Assembly (NCBI GenBank): GCA_023838465.1
Contig: JAIVEQ010000041.1
Location: 1 to 35,714, forward strand
DNA length: 35,714 nt
Origin: Candidatus Thiodiazotropha sp.
Lineage (GTDB): Bacteria; Pseudomonadota; Gammaproteobacteria; Chromatiales; Chromatiaceae
Reading direction: 5' to 3'
Part shown: positions 8,899 to 18,113 of the stretch, piece by piece
How the letters are laid out: each line of letters starts with the position of its first letter
How positions within the stretch are numbered: the first letter of the stretch is position 1
Notes under the pieces: generated by a model
The model's input: only the letters and a program-made list of their open reading frames with translations
Databases searched by the model: none
What the model was told of the DNA's origin: nothing
Translations under genes and position numbers: made by a program

Positions 8899-8908
8899 GT
8901 CGCCTCAC

Positions 8909-9163
8909 TCACCCGCCGGCAACAGGAGGCCACAGCGCAATCACATCCCCATCCTGTAGCTGGTATGTCTTTCGTTGTGAAGGAGGAACGAATAGGCCAT
9001 TGCGTACCACAAGATGAGCTTGAGTACGGGGTACACGGTACTTATCCATCAGGTCAAAAATGGTAGCGCCCTCAGACAGCTCGACCCTGACGCTATGATC
9101 CTGAGCACCTGCAGGCAGATACTCCATCAGCGTTGCGAACAGTTTGAATTCAACCGTAACCAC
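8909..9163 (-). CDS. MoaD/ThiS-family sulfur carrier
   Basis: 84 residues ending in ...PPVAGG. The C-terminal Gly-Gly is the hallmark of MoaD/ThiS beta-grasp proteins, which carry sulfur as a thiocarboxylate for the dithiolene of molybdopterin. KLFATLMEYLP at the start and QLQDGDVIALWPP near the end are typical. The start appears to be GTG at 9163. It lies downstream of the FAD-subunit gene in an operon with a tungsten-type aldehyde oxidoreductase. A dedicated role in pterin cofactor synthesis for that enzyme is therefore likely; MoaD-like genes accompany aor genes in other bacteria. Confidence 0.85.
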   Translation of the reverse strand: MVTVEFKLFATLMEYLPAGAQDHSVRVELSEGATIFDLMDKYRVPRTQAHLVVRNGLFVPPSQRKTYQLQDGDVIALWPPVAGG

Positions 9164-9218
9164 AGATTTAACCTAGAATCCTCAGTTGAACACCGTGAAG
9201 GTGTGCGCTTGTGGTAGT

Positions 9219-10466
9219 TTAGTTCACACCTTGCACCGAGCCAAGATAGGCCTCCATCAGGCGGGTCGGATCATTCATTAACCGCTCCTTCCACACGCCT
9301 AACGGAACATGACTGCGAATCAATCCCCTGAGAACACCGATATGCTGGGTATGTCCCAAGCTACTCGCACCAACCAGATATTCACCATCAAACTGTAGTT
9401 TTAAATAGCGGTAACGCGCCTCATCCAGTAGGGTTGAGTGCTCACCTCCCTCCACACCCATCCACAGACCAAATGAGGCCGATATCAGGCCAAGGGTATC
9501 CAGCACATTCATATTGAGGCTACCCTGGTGGGCCATGCGTTTGGTGAAGACCATGTTGGTTGCTGCGATTCGTGCATGTTCTACCGACGTGGGCTGGATT
9601 GCCTGCATCATATTGCTGCCGGTAGAAAAGTCTCGCCCCTGTGCAACGTCACCAGCAGCGAATATCCCCGTCAGATTGGTCTCCAGATAAGGATCAACCA
9701 GGACGCCTTGATCAAGATCGATACCCGATCCCGCCAGGAACTCCATATTCGAGCGAACGCCCATCGCAGTAATAGCCAATCCGGCAGACAGGCTTTTACC
9801 ATTATCAAGATTGACCGATACCCCTGCATTGTCTTTTTCAAAGCTGGCAACACCGCAGTTGGTAATAATCTTAATGCCTTTATTTTCACACCAGGTTTTC
9901 AACAACCCCCCTGCCACATCATCCATCATCCGGGGAACCATACGGTCTGCTTTCTCCACCACGGTGAGTTGCACATCGCGTCCTACCAGGGCCTCAAGGA
10001 TGATACAACCGATGAATCCGGCACCGATCAGCACCACCGGCGTGCCGGGCTTGGCTCGTTTAACAATGGCACGGGCATCAGCCAGGGTCCAACAATTATG
10101 CACGCCAGGTAAGTCGATTCCAGGAATTGGTGGTTTTAGGGGCGTAGCACCTGTGGCAATCAATAGACGATCGTAGTCAAGGCGACCTCCCCCAGCCAAG
10201 GTGATCGACTTCTGCTGCGGGTTCACCTGTGTAACAGGATCGCTCAGGTATTCAATCTGCCTTTCACTATAATGACCTTCTGATTTCCGCAGATAGGTGC
10301 CCTGCTCATCGATATTCTCAACCAGCAGATAGGGAATGGCCATCCGGGAATAGGGTGGCTCCGGCTCCCCACCGATCAAGGTAATTCGACCGGTGGGATC
10401 CAGCTCACGTAATGTTTCGCAGGCTGTTACGCCTGCCGGTCCAGCACCAATAACAATATAATGCAT
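9219..10466 (-). CDS. FAD-dependent NAD(P)H oxidoreductase, probable AOR flavin subunit (AorC-like)
   Basis: 415 residues of the pyridine nucleotide-disulfide oxidoreductase class. The FAD motif IVIGAGPAGVTACETL starts at residue 4, the NAD(P) motif VVLIGAGFIGCIILEAL follows mid-protein, and the second FAD motif is GIFAAGDVAQG. There is no CxxxxC redox disulfide. Directly downstream of the aldehyde oxidoreductase gene with a 20-nt gap and a GGAG ribosome site. In Aromatoleum aromaticum the AOR is a complex of a ferredoxin-like AorA, the W-containing AorB and the FAD subunit AorC that lets NAD be used. This gene fits AorC in type and position. Confidence 0.85.
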   Translation of the reverse strand: MHYIVIGAGPAGVTACETLRELDPTGRITLIGGEPEPPYSRMAIPYLLVENIDEQGTYLRKSEGHYSERQIEYLSDPVTQVNPQQKSITLAGGGRLDYDRLLIATGATPLKPPIPGIDLPGVHNCWTLADARAIVKRAKPGTPVVLIGAGFIGCIILEALVGRDVQLTVVEKADRMVPRMMDDVAGGLLKTWCENKGIKIITNCGVASFEKDNAGVSVNLDNGKSLSAGLAITAMGVRSNMEFLAGSGIDLDQGVLVDPYLETNLTGIFAAGDVAQGRDFSTGSNMMQAIQPTSVEHARIAATNMVFTKRMAHQGSLNMNVLDTLGLISASFGLWMGVEGGEHSTLLDEARYRYLKLQFDGEYLVGASSLGHTQHIGVLRGLIRSHVPLGVWKERLMNDPTRLMEAYLGSVQGVN

Positions 10467-10486
10467 CTAACATCTCCACACAGATG

Positions 10487-12340
10487 TCAGGACAAACCGA
10501 GCCGTTGACGGGTTGATTCAGTCGGGACGCCATCCGAGGTCCAGCCACGCAACTCATAATACTCAGGTAGCATCTTATCCAGATCATTGACACGTCCTTG
10601 CGCCGGTCCGGTTTTAGCCGCTTCCTTCAGTAAACGCTTTGGCAGTGTATCGTCAGCGGCAGTCAATCCTGCCCGCATATTGAAATCCCGCTCCATGTTC
10701 CAGACACGTTCGCCCAACTCCAGCATCCGTTCTGCCGTCCAGTCGCCTTCACAGGCTCCATCGACTTGCGGTGCAATATCTTCCAACGACCAGGCAAATG
10801 TCGAAAACAGGCAAAGTCCACTCGAATCGACTGCGGCAGTGGCATCCTGAAAGGCCTTGACCAAACCGGCCTTACCCTCGGTCTCCAAGGGATCGGTCTT
10901 TTCAGGGATACCCAGGACTTCAGAGGCAACCGTATAACCCCGCAGGTGGCAGGCACCACGATTGGATGTTGCATAGGCGAGGCCCATGCCCTGGATACCG
11001 CGAGGATCATAAGCAGGAAACTCCTGACCTTTCACCGTCATGGAGAGTTCCGGGTGCCCATATTTCTCACACAGTCTTTTTGACCCCAATCCAAGATCCT
11101 TACCGAACCCTTCTCCTTTGACCAACGCCTCAACCGCCCAAACCAGTGTCTCGGCCGAACCGAAATTCAAGTCCCTGCCGTCGGTCTGTTCGGTGGTAAG
11201 TGCACCCATTTTAAAAAGCTCAATGGCCGCCGCCAGTGTGCCACCGAAGGTGATTGGGTCAAAGCCATCCTCATTGCAGAGAAAGTTGGCATAAGTCAGT
11301 GCGTCCAGATCATCAACACCGGTATCAGGGCCCAACGCCCAGGCCGCCTCATACTCCAGTCCACCCGAACTACCCCAATACTGTGGTTTGTTCTCAACCG
11401 AAAAGTGGCCCTTGTCTACTGTTGAGATGCGTCCACAGGCGATGGTACAACCAAAACAGCCGGCATTCGTGGTCAAATTGGGTTTACCATCCGAGGCGCG
11501 CTTTTCATGCATCGCCTCACCTGAAACACTTTGAGCGCCCTCAAACTGTACCTCACGCATATTGCGCGTCGGTAAGGCGCCGATTTCATTGATCACGTTC
11601 ATCAATACCTGGGTACCGTAGGTGGGTAACCCCTGGCCAGTGACAGCATTGTCGGCAAGCACCTTCTTTCCGGCATTGACCGCATTCATGAACTTGGCGG
11701 GATCCTTCACATTGTCGATCCCTTTGGTACCTCGTACCACAACGGCTTTCAAATTTTTAGAGGCCATTACCGTACCAACACCGGAGCGACCAGCCGCTCG
11801 ATGTTGATCATTAACTATTGCTGCATAGAGACAACCCGCCTCTGCGGCACGTCCGACTGCTGCAACCCGGATCATCGGATCCTGATGCTTAGTGTGCAGC
11901 CACTCATCGGCATGCCAAACGGTGGTTCCCCATATCTCTTCGGCAGAGAGCAGTTCCACTTTGTCATTCATGACTGACAGGTAAACGGGTTTCGGAGATT
12001 TCCCTTCGAAAATGAACATATCCCAACCGGCAAAGTGCATCTCTGCACCAAAGAAACCACCGGAGTTCGAACAGGCCACACAGTTTGTCAGCGGACCTTT
12101 GGTCACCACCGAATAGCGCCCGCTTGTCGAGGCCATTGTGCCGGTTAGCGGTCCGGTGGTCATAATCATCTTGTTTTCGGGACTGAGCGGATCGACGCGA
12201 GGATCGATCTCTTCTGACAGGTATTTGGTTGCAAGCCCACGCTGTCCGAGATACTCCTGTGCCCATTGACGGTTAAGCGCCTCGACTGTACACGTCCCTT
12301 GAGTGAGATTGACGCGAAGAATTTTTCCAGCCCATGACAT
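10487..12340 (-). CDS. Tungsten-type aldehyde:ferredoxin oxidoreductase (AorB-like)
   Basis: 617 residues, the usual size. It oxidises aldehydes to carboxylic acids using a tungsten bis-pyranopterin cofactor and one [4Fe-4S] cluster. The N-terminal GKILRVNLTQGT, YLGQRGLATKYL and TGPLTGT...GRYSVVTKGPLT segments are characteristic, and RAAGRSGVGTVMASKNLKAVVV is a strong family signature. Cluster cysteines fit C295-x2-C298-x3-C302 plus C510 in SSGLCLFS. Middle gene of the ferredoxin-AOR-FAD-MoaD operon. The operon form resembles bacterial AOR of Aromatoleum rather than single-gene archaeal enzymes. The physiological aldehyde is not predictable; detoxification is common. Confidence 0.95.
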   Translation of the reverse strand: MSWAGKILRVNLTQGTCTVEALNRQWAQEYLGQRGLATKYLSEEIDPRVDPLSPENKMIMTTGPLTGTMASTSGRYSVVTKGPLTNCVACSNSGGFFGAEMHFAGWDMFIFEGKSPKPVYLSVMNDKVELLSAEEIWGTTVWHADEWLHTKHQDPMIRVAAVGRAAEAGCLYAAIVNDQHRAAGRSGVGTVMASKNLKAVVVRGTKGIDNVKDPAKFMNAVNAGKKVLADNAVTGQGLPTYGTQVLMNVINEIGALPTRNMREVQFEGAQSVSGEAMHEKRASDGKPNLTTNAGCFGCTIACGRISTVDKGHFSVENKPQYWGSSGGLEYEAAWALGPDTGVDDLDALTYANFLCNEDGFDPITFGGTLAAAIELFKMGALTTEQTDGRDLNFGSAETLVWAVEALVKGEGFGKDLGLGSKRLCEKYGHPELSMTVKGQEFPAYDPRGIQGMGLAYATSNRGACHLRGYTVASEVLGIPEKTDPLETEGKAGLVKAFQDATAAVDSSGLCLFSTFAWSLEDIAPQVDGACEGDWTAERMLELGERVWNMERDFNMRAGLTAADDTLPKRLLKEAAKTGPAQGRVNDLDKMLPEYYELRGWTSDGVPTESTRQRLGLS

Positions 12341-12357
12341 AGCTAATTACCTCCAGG

Positions 12358-12837
12358 TTATACGCTTGCTGCACTGCTGGCATCGGTTTTACCCGCCCAG
12401 GCACGCATTTTTTCAAATCCGGTCTGATCCGCGTCCACATAAGTGATCGCAGCCGTTGGACAGGCCTTGGCACAAGCTGGGTCTCCCCCACAGAGATCAC
12501 ACTTAATCACCTTGCCACTGTCACTGCTGTAATTCACCGTCCCAAAAGGACAGGCAATAGTACAGACCTTGCAGCCGACACAGACTGAATCATGGACCAC
12601 CTTCGCCCCGGTATTAACATCGAGGGCTATGGCATCAACAGGACAGGCCTGCATACACCAGGCTTCGGCACATTGTGTACATGTATAGGGTACAAACCGC
12701 CCTTCATGGTGGAACGTAAAAACACGGATACGTGATTTTGAGGGGTTGAATACCCCTTCATTTTCAAAGGAACACGCTAATTCGCATTGAACGCACCCCG
12801 TACATTTATCTGCATCTATCAAAAGAGACCTGAGCAT
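12358..12837 (-). CDS. Four-cluster ferredoxin subunit (AorA-like)
   Basis: 159 residues with 16 cysteines in four [4Fe-4S] motifs: CTGCVQCELAC, CTQCAEAWCMQACP, CVGCKVCTIACP and CDLCGGDPACAKACP. It belongs to the HycB/DmsB-type polyferredoxins. Seventeen bases separate it from the AOR gene and the ATG has AGGAGA upstream, so it opens the operon. It most likely carries electrons between the tungsten subunit and the FAD subunit, as proposed for AorA. The C-terminal 25 residues form a plain tail. Confidence 0.92.
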   Translation of the reverse strand: MLRSLLIDADKCTGCVQCELACSFENEGVFNPSKSRIRVFTFHHEGRFVPYTCTQCAEAWCMQACPVDAIALDVNTGAKVVHDSVCVGCKVCTIACPFGTVNYSSDSGKVIKCDLCGGDPACAKACPTAAITYVDADQTGFEKMRAWAGKTDASSAASV

Positions 12838-13234
12838 GCTGTTCTCCTTCCCATCTCACCTAACGCTTTAAAAAAATATTATGAATTCAATTACGATGAC
12901 CCAACTACAACCCCTATAACCCAGACAAAGATCAAAAGATTATTGACTGTACAAATACACACCTACCTAGCACAACCAAGTACCAAGGTTGATTGGATTA
13001 TTCGAATTGGTGTAGAAGATTGTCGTGATCAACACACTATAAATTCCAAGACTGCAGATGGAATAAAGTGAGCGCACAATCAAAGGGTAGTTGGGAAATT
13101 TTTATTGTTCAAATATTTCAGAGCGTTGGATGGTAGATAAGAGGGGTAAGAGAAAATAACGAACTATTATGACAAGAAGTCGTACTGGAATGACAAAATG
13201 TCACTGACCACACACAACACACTCACTCAGATAA
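12838..13234. other. Non-coding gap upstream of the AOR operon
   Basis: 397 bp, AT-rich, without a convincing gene; it must hold the AOR operon promoter. One perfect odd palindrome, TGACA-AAA-TGTCA, sits at 13191-13203 just after the GFA gene stop, with a looser copy (TGAC...GTCG) about 20 bp before it at 13170-13182. These could be operator half-sites. No clear sigma-54 element or terminator was seen. Confidence 0.4.
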
Positions 13235-13651
13235 CTATGAATATTTGGCAAAGACCTCAGCCTCAGTCATATTCTCAGTGTTATCGGAAAAACTGTAATA
13301 CAATGGCTTTCGGTCTATGAATACTTGATGATCAAAAACAAACGATTCCTGCTGGTTAAACAATCCCACTGGAATAAAGTATTGACCGCTCCCTTTCAAT
13401 CGGTAGAACAGATGGCTACCACATTGCTTACAAAATCCCCTCTCCGCCCAATCGGATGAGTTGTAGATCCTGATCTGATCTTCTCCTTCAAAGGATACTG
13501 CTGTGCCGCACTCGACTGCCATCAGCGGTCCACCACCCCATTTTCGACACATTCCGCAATGGCATGCTCCCACATGATTGCTGACTTGTTTTGCACTAAA
13601 CTGCACGGCGCCGCAGAGACAATTCCCACTTGCTATTGTATGGTTTGACAT
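13235..13651 (-). CDS. GFA/CENP-V family zinc protein
   Basis: 138 residues of the glutathione-dependent formaldehyde-activating (GFA) fold. Zinc ligands are visible as GNCLCGAVQF, GACHCGMCRKWGG and FCKQCGSHLFYR. Most members are not true S-hydroxymethylglutathione synthases, and many are of unknown function, so no enzyme name is warranted. The start overlaps the end of the LysR regulator gene by 19 bp, which implies co-transcription. Confidence 0.9.
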   Translation of the reverse strand: MSNHTIASGNCLCGAVQFSAKQVSNHVGACHCGMCRKWGGGPLMAVECGTAVSFEGEDQIRIYNSSDWAERGFCKQCGSHLFYRLKGSGQYFIPVGLFNQQESFVFDHQVFIDRKPLYYSFSDNTENMTEAEVFAKYS

Positions 13652-14547
13652 GAATTCTCACGCAGAAGATGAATAAAGGCTTCGGCAATGGCACTGTTCA
13701 GATTCGAACGTGTACGTGCAATCCACAACGTTCTATTAATACGCAGCCCCTGTATTTTTATATGATAGAGGGTATTGGAAATTAAGCTATCATCCACTGC
13801 AAAACGCGGTAGAAAACTCACATGCCGGCCACGTTGCAGCATCTCTACAATCGTATCGGTCGATCCGACTTCCATGGTTATCGGCAATTGATCAATACCA
13901 ATATCCTTCAGTGCCTTGTCGAGAGTGAGTCTCATGGATGATTGCGATTCACGCAGCACATAGCGCAAGTTACCCAATTCGGACAGAGGTATCATGCCAC
14001 TACCCCACAGCATATGGCCCGGTCCACAAACCAGAACCAACTCATCATCAAGCCATTTCTGTACAAGAATCTCAGGGTGGTCAGGTGCTTGCTCCAGCAA
14101 AGCAAGATCCGCCAGGCCCGTGGCAAGATGCCGCTGAATACGACGGCTATAACCCATGCGACTCTCAATTCTGTAGGCCGGATAGCTTTCAGCAAAACTC
14201 AACAATAGATTGGGTAACATATGCTCACCGATTGCAAAGGTGACTTCGACACGCAGTTTGTTTTTACCTGCCCGAAGCGACTCAAGATCATCCAACAGCG
14301 AGACCTGATGATCGAGTACCAATCTTGCATAGTTATAGACCTTGGTACCTGCCGTCGTAAGTTCCAGTCGACGTCCCTCCCGCTGCATCAAGCTCACGCC
14401 ATAACACGCATCCAGAGCTCGCAACCTTTTTGTCACCGCCGGCTGCCCAATATGCATCGATCGTGCAGCCTCGGATACACCGCCACGCTCGACGACAGCT
14501 CTCAAAGTCGCCAGGTGCTTTAAGTCCGGAAGAAACCTATATTCCAT
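13633..14547 (-). CDS. LysR-family transcriptional regulator
   Basis: 304 residues. The winged helix-turn-helix occupies residues about 8-67 (LATLRAVVERGGVSEAARSM, then IGQPAVTKRLRALD), followed by the coiled linker and a periplasmic-binding-like effector domain. It is transcribed away from the SLC13 permease gene, the standard layout for a LysR regulator and its target. Its own ATG lies inside a perfect 19-bp palindrome, and a second similar site lies nearer the permease. It probably controls both the permease and itself. Effector unknown; an oxyanion or organic acid carried by the permease is a guess. Confidence 0.93.
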   Translation of the reverse strand: MEYRFLPDLKHLATLRAVVERGGVSEAARSMHIGQPAVTKRLRALDACYGVSLMQREGRRLELTTAGTKVYNYARLVLDHQVSLLDDLESLRAGKNKLRVEVTFAIGEHMLPNLLLSFAESYPAYRIESRMGYSRRIQRHLATGLADLALLEQAPDHPEILVQKWLDDELVLVCGPGHMLWGSGMIPLSELGNLRYVLRESQSSMRLTLDKALKDIGIDQLPITMEVGSTDTIVEMLQRGRHVSFLPRFAVDDSLISNTLYHIKIQGLRINRTLWIARTRSNLNSAIAEAFIHLLRENSCQTIQ

Positions 14548-14684
14548 AATGGAATATTATGACATTATTATTTATTTGAAAACAATAATCATATTAGGCA
14601 ATATGCCCTGCTTTTCCGGCTACATGGCAATATCTAAGGCTGATCACAGCCCTTATCACTACTGAATTGCTTTCCAATCTGGAA
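14539..14684. promoter_or_regulatory. Paired LysR-type operators TTCCA-N3-TGGAA
   Basis: Two sites lie between the LysR gene and the SLC13 gene. The first, ATATTCCATAATGGAATAT at 14539-14557, is a perfect palindrome covering the LysR start codon. The second, TTCCAATCTGGAA at 14672-14684, has the same arms and spacer length. Each fits the T-N11-A rule for LysR boxes. Their centres are 130 bp apart. Binding by the adjacent LysR protein is inferred. Confidence 0.6.
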
Positions 14685-14792
14685 TGACCTGCCATTGAAG
14701 AAGATGGCCTGTCTTAACCATCCAGATTGATCGATTTGTTGAGTGCTGCAGGATTATCGCACCGTGGCTTGTCCTTAAAACCCAGTAGATGA

Positions 14793-16778
14793 GTGATTGC
14801 TTTGAACGAACAGCAGACAACACCGATTAGTGGCCCAAAATTCCCTCTTAAGCAGCTTATTGCTGGCGCGGTTTTCCTGACAGGAGGGTTGTTACTTGCC
14901 AATATATCACCCACTATCGAGATTGCTTGGGTTGGTGCAATATTGATGCTGACTATCTACCTTTTCGCATTTGAGGTTGTCGGTGTTGATGTAGCTGCTG
15001 CGAGTGTTATGGTGCTGCTGGGGCTCACATCATTACTCGCACCCTTTATGGGGCTGGAACAGGGCTTGGTAGACAATAAACACCTGTTCGACGGCTTCTC
15101 ATCCAATGCCGTTATCTCCATCATTGCCGTGATGATTATCGGCGCCGGTCTCGATAGAACCGGCATTATGGGCAATGTTGCCACCTTCATACTGAAGGTG
15201 GGCGGCACAACAGAAGGGCGCATCATTCCGATCATCTCCGCTACGGTGGGGTTTATCTCCTCATTTATGCAAAACGTGGGTGCTGCTGCGTTATTCCTAC
15301 CGGTTGTCTCTCGCATTTCCGCCCGTTCCGGCCTACCCATGTCACGCCTGTTAATGCCAATGGGGTTTACTGCGATCTTGGGCGGCACCATGACAATGGT
15401 CGGCTCAAGTCCACTGATACTGCTTAATGATCTAATCCTCACCTCGAACAAAGCACTGCCTGCAGAACAGCAGATGGAGACCTGGGGATTGTTCTCGGTA
15501 ACACCGATTGGCATCGCATTGATCATCACAGGGATCATCTATTTCGTATTGGCCGGACGTTTCGTACTACCAAAAACATCCTGCGAGAGCAGTACCAGCG
15601 GCACTGATCCAATGCAATATTTTCAGGATGTCTACGGCCTGCGTTACCACCTTTCAGAGATGGTTGTCACAGATGGCAGTAGCCTGATCGGCAAACAGCT
15701 GGATGATATTGAAACAGCCTACAGCGTACGGATCATCGCAAGCAAAATCTCAGGTGAAGCCAACCGTATCGGCCCAGGTGCCTTGGCCAGAGATGTCGAC
15801 ATACAGGCAGGCATGGTAATGGGAGTTGTCGCAGACCCGGAGTCACTGCTGGCGTTCGTTGAAGCATTTAACCTGAAAAAGCGCCCCATTCTACGCACCT
15901 TTGCCAACGACCTCTCTGCCAGTAAGGCGGGAATAGCCGAAGTGGTCATCCCACCGGGATCTTCCCTTATCGGAAAAAGCGCTCGTGACGTCTGGATGAG
16001 AAAGACCTATGGTCTTGCCATGATTGGTATGCATCGCAACGGTGAGACCCTTAGGGAAGGCGATGATATTCGCAACAAGCCGTTCATGGCAGGTGATACC
16101 CTGGTTGTGCATACCCAATGGGACGTACTGCCAAGAATAGAAAAAGATAAAAACTTCGTCGTGGTTACCACTGAATATCCTCATGAGGAGCTGCGTCCTC
16201 ACAAGGTGGGTTGGGCGATGCTGTTTTTCGCAATAGCACTATTCATGGTCCTGTTCACGGATATTCGTCTCTCAGTCGCTCTTCTGACTGGCGCCATGGG
16301 TATGGTTTTATCCGGTGTGTTGAATATCGAAGAGGCCTATGAGGCCGTAAGCTGGAAGACAGTATTTCTTCTCGCCTCATTGATACCACTTGGACTTGCG
16401 GTAGAGACGACAGGCACAGCCAAATGGATTGCTGAACAGGTACTATGGGTTGTCGGTGATATGCCGATATGGGTCATTCAATTGGCCGTTGCCGTACTGG
16501 CTACCTTCTTCACATTGGTGATGTCCAACGTAGGCGCGACCGTTCTTCTGGTGCCACTGGCAGTCAATATCGCAATCGGTGCTGATACCAATCCTGCTAT
16601 CTTTGCCCTCACAGTTGCGATTGCGACATCTAACTCTTTCTTAATCCCCACCCATCAGGTCAACGCCTTGATAATGGGTCCTGCCGGTTATCGTGTTACG
16701 GATTTCATGCGTGCTGGAGGTATCATGACTGTACTATTTTTGGCTGTCATGATGGTTGTGATCAACTTGGTTTTTTAA
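14793..16778 (+). CDS. SLC13/DASS-family permease with internal RCK_C domains
   Basis: 661 residues. Two sets of membrane helices flank a soluble centre. The re-entrant loops that bind anion are recognisable as FMQNVGAAALFLPV in the first half and VMSNVGATVLLVPLA in the second. The centre (about residues 285-465) carries two TrkA-C/RCK_C-like domains with the repeated GSSLIGK motif. This layout is shared with sulfate/oxyanion permeases such as Chlamydomonas Sac1/SLT and E. coli YfbS. An inorganic anion substrate, possibly sulfate or thiosulfate, fits the sulfur setting but is unproven. The start is uncertain: GTG at 14793 or TTG a few codons on. Divergent from the LysR regulator. Confidence 0.9.
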   Translation: MIALNEQQTTPISGPKFPLKQLIAGAVFLTGGLLLANISPTIEIAWVGAILMLTIYLFAFEVVGVDVAAASVMVLLGLTSLLAPFMGLEQGLVDNKHLFDGFSSNAVISIIAVMIIGAGLDRTGIMGNVATFILKVGGTTEGRIIPIISATVGFISSFMQNVGAAALFLPVVSRISARSGLPMSRLLMPMGFTAILGGTMTMVGSSPLILLNDLILTSNKALPAEQQMETWGLFSVTPIGIALIITGIIYFVLAGRFVLPKTSCESSTSGTDPMQYFQDVYGLRYHLSEMVVTDGSSLIGKQLDDIETAYSVRIIASKISGEANRIGPGALARDVDIQAGMVMGVVADPESLLAFVEAFNLKKRPILRTFANDLSASKAGIAEVVIPPGSSLIGKSARDVWMRKTYGLAMIGMHRNGETLREGDDIRNKPFMAGDTLVVHTQWDVLPRIEKDKNFVVVTTEYPHEELRPHKVGWAMLFFAIALFMVLFTDIRLSVALLTGAMGMVLSGVLNIEEAYEAVSWKTVFLLASLIPLGLAVETTGTAKWIAEQVLWVVGDMPIWVIQLAVAVLATFFTLVMSNVGATVLLVPLAVNIAIGADTNPAIFALTVAIATSNSFLIPTHQVNALIMGPAGYRVTDFMRAGGIMTVLFLAVMMVVINLVF

Positions 16779-16779
16779 T

Positions 16780-16802
16780 GGGTGGTTCCACCCTTGTTTG
16801 TT
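16780..16802 (+). terminator. Possible terminator of the SLC13 gene
   Basis: GGGTG-GTTC-CACCC followed by TTGTTTGTT directly after the stop codon. The stem is only 5 bp, so it is weak. Confidence 0.45.
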
Positions 16803-17041
16803 AGCAAGTTTGAACGCCTTCAAGATACTATTGGAGTCTGCCATCACTTATATGATTGCCACTGCCGGTGGGGATATTTGTATGAGAACACTGTTTTAAG
16901 TACTATTGATTACGATGTATATTAATTAAGCATGACTGGTTGCAACACGCACCCTATCAATGCCATGTCAGCAATAATAACCATAAGCGATTGTTTTTCT
17001 TGCCTTTATTACAATTAGTACGGTAGTAGCCACACCCACTG

Positions 17042-17485
17042 ATGAATGATTCACGGATCATTAAACGATACAACGCCTATTACAAGGGCTGGTGTCTTGC
17101 CTTTGGAGAACACACAGCCGATTATGATGAAGACCGGGATATCAGTTGGTTATTCGGTGAGGACAGGATTGGTCTGATTCTCTCAACCTCGCTACTTAAG
17201 AAGGCCCAGCACGAGCTACTTGGTCACCACGAATCGATTCCACAGCTCTTCCTGTCAAACGATACTGTTGGATTCAACCACTTCGATTATCATTTACAAG
17301 ACGAGATTGATACAAAAAATGCATTGCGATTTAGAGAGTTCCTGCTCCAGGGGGAAGAGCTTCACATGTTTCAATGCAGCCACCTCTTCTACCCTTCTAG
17401 CACCAGGATTCTTACCTTTGCCACCAAGAAGCCGCTGATCATCATGTATAAAGAGATGCAGCCTCTCAAGCTTGCCACCGAATAG
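17042..17485 (+). CDS. Hypothetical protein
   Basis: 147 residues, no recognised family. It is soluble, with no signal peptide, and rich in aromatic residues and histidines (HELLGHHESIPQLFL, NHFDYHLQDE, EELHMFQCSHLFY). The middle looks alpha/beta. The ATG is clean but no strong ribosome site precedes it. It is isolated between the SLC13 gene and the convergent DUF1641 gene, so context gives no role. The histidine-rich segments might bind metal, but this is speculation. Confidence 0.6.
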   Translation: MNDSRIIKRYNAYYKGWCLAFGEHTADYDEDRDISWLFGEDRIGLILSTSLLKKAQHELLGHHESIPQLFLSNDTVGFNHFDYHLQDEIDTKNALRFREFLLQGEELHMFQCSHLFYPSSTRILTFATKKPLIIMYKEMQPLKLATE

Positions 17486-17545
17486 CATCAACATATCAAG
17501 ATCTTACATGTGTAGCGTTTGCTGAAAATGCTAAATACTACAGTC

Positions 17546-17992
17546 TCAACGCCCACCTGTCCGGTGTAGTTCACGCATGCTTTCACTCCAGTACTGGCCG
17601 AGTAAAGAAAGTGACCGGACGCCTTCCTGCGTGCCAGGCTCAAGGGCCAGCTTCACAATCCCTGCAACACCGCCTTTGGCTGGCGGGGCGGTTGCGATTT
17701 CCCGACTCATCTGGCTGAGCGCCGTTGACAGGCCGAGCAGGAGATGTTGAGTCTCAGGGCGATCTAACACCTGCAGCAATCGCATCAAGCCTTCATTACG
17801 CGTGAGGCGGTCGAGTAGTGTTATGCCCTCGCTCAGTGCTGAGGCCAAACGGGTAACGATCTCATCCGACATGGCATCCCGTGCCGAGGTAACCAGTGTT
17901 GCCAGTTCAGATAGCTGCTCTAGATCACGAGCGAATTCCTCGCGTTCAGCAGTCGTTGCTTCAGTGGGGGGTGTTTCAGTCTGTGTAGTCAT
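17546..17992 (-). CDS. DUF1641 family protein
   Basis: 148 residues. After a polar, threonine-rich start, the helical repeats (LSELATLVTSARDAMSDEIV, then LLDRLTRNEGLMRLLQVLDR) and a C-terminal GGVAGIVKLALEPGTQEGVRSL block match DUF1641. Proteins of this family often lie beside sulfide:quinone oxidoreductase-like or formate dehydrogenase genes; their function is not established. Here it follows the SQR-like gene on the same strand after about 120 bp, which fits a helper role in quinone-linked sulfur oxidation. The ATG at 17992 is preceded by GGAGG. Confidence 0.82.
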   Translation of the reverse strand: MTTQTETPPTEATTAEREEFARDLEQLSELATLVTSARDAMSDEIVTRLASALSEGITLLDRLTRNEGLMRLLQVLDRPETQHLLLGLSTALSQMSREIATAPPAKGGVAGIVKLALEPGTQEGVRSLSLLGQYWSESMRELHRTGGR

Positions 17993-18113
17993 AACCTGGC
18001 CTCCTATACCTGGAAAGAGTGAAGCTCACCCAATGCGTATCCAGGTGAAAATCGAATAGTGTTGTTGTTCATGTAAGTGAGCCTTTTTTCGTCGGTCAAC
18101 TGCTTTTTCCAGG

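Noticed and set aside
12787..13071. 94-codon plus-strand frame upstream of the ferredoxin gene
   Set aside because: It overlaps the ferredoxin start on the opposite strand, has no ribosome site and no recognisable family; most likely chance.
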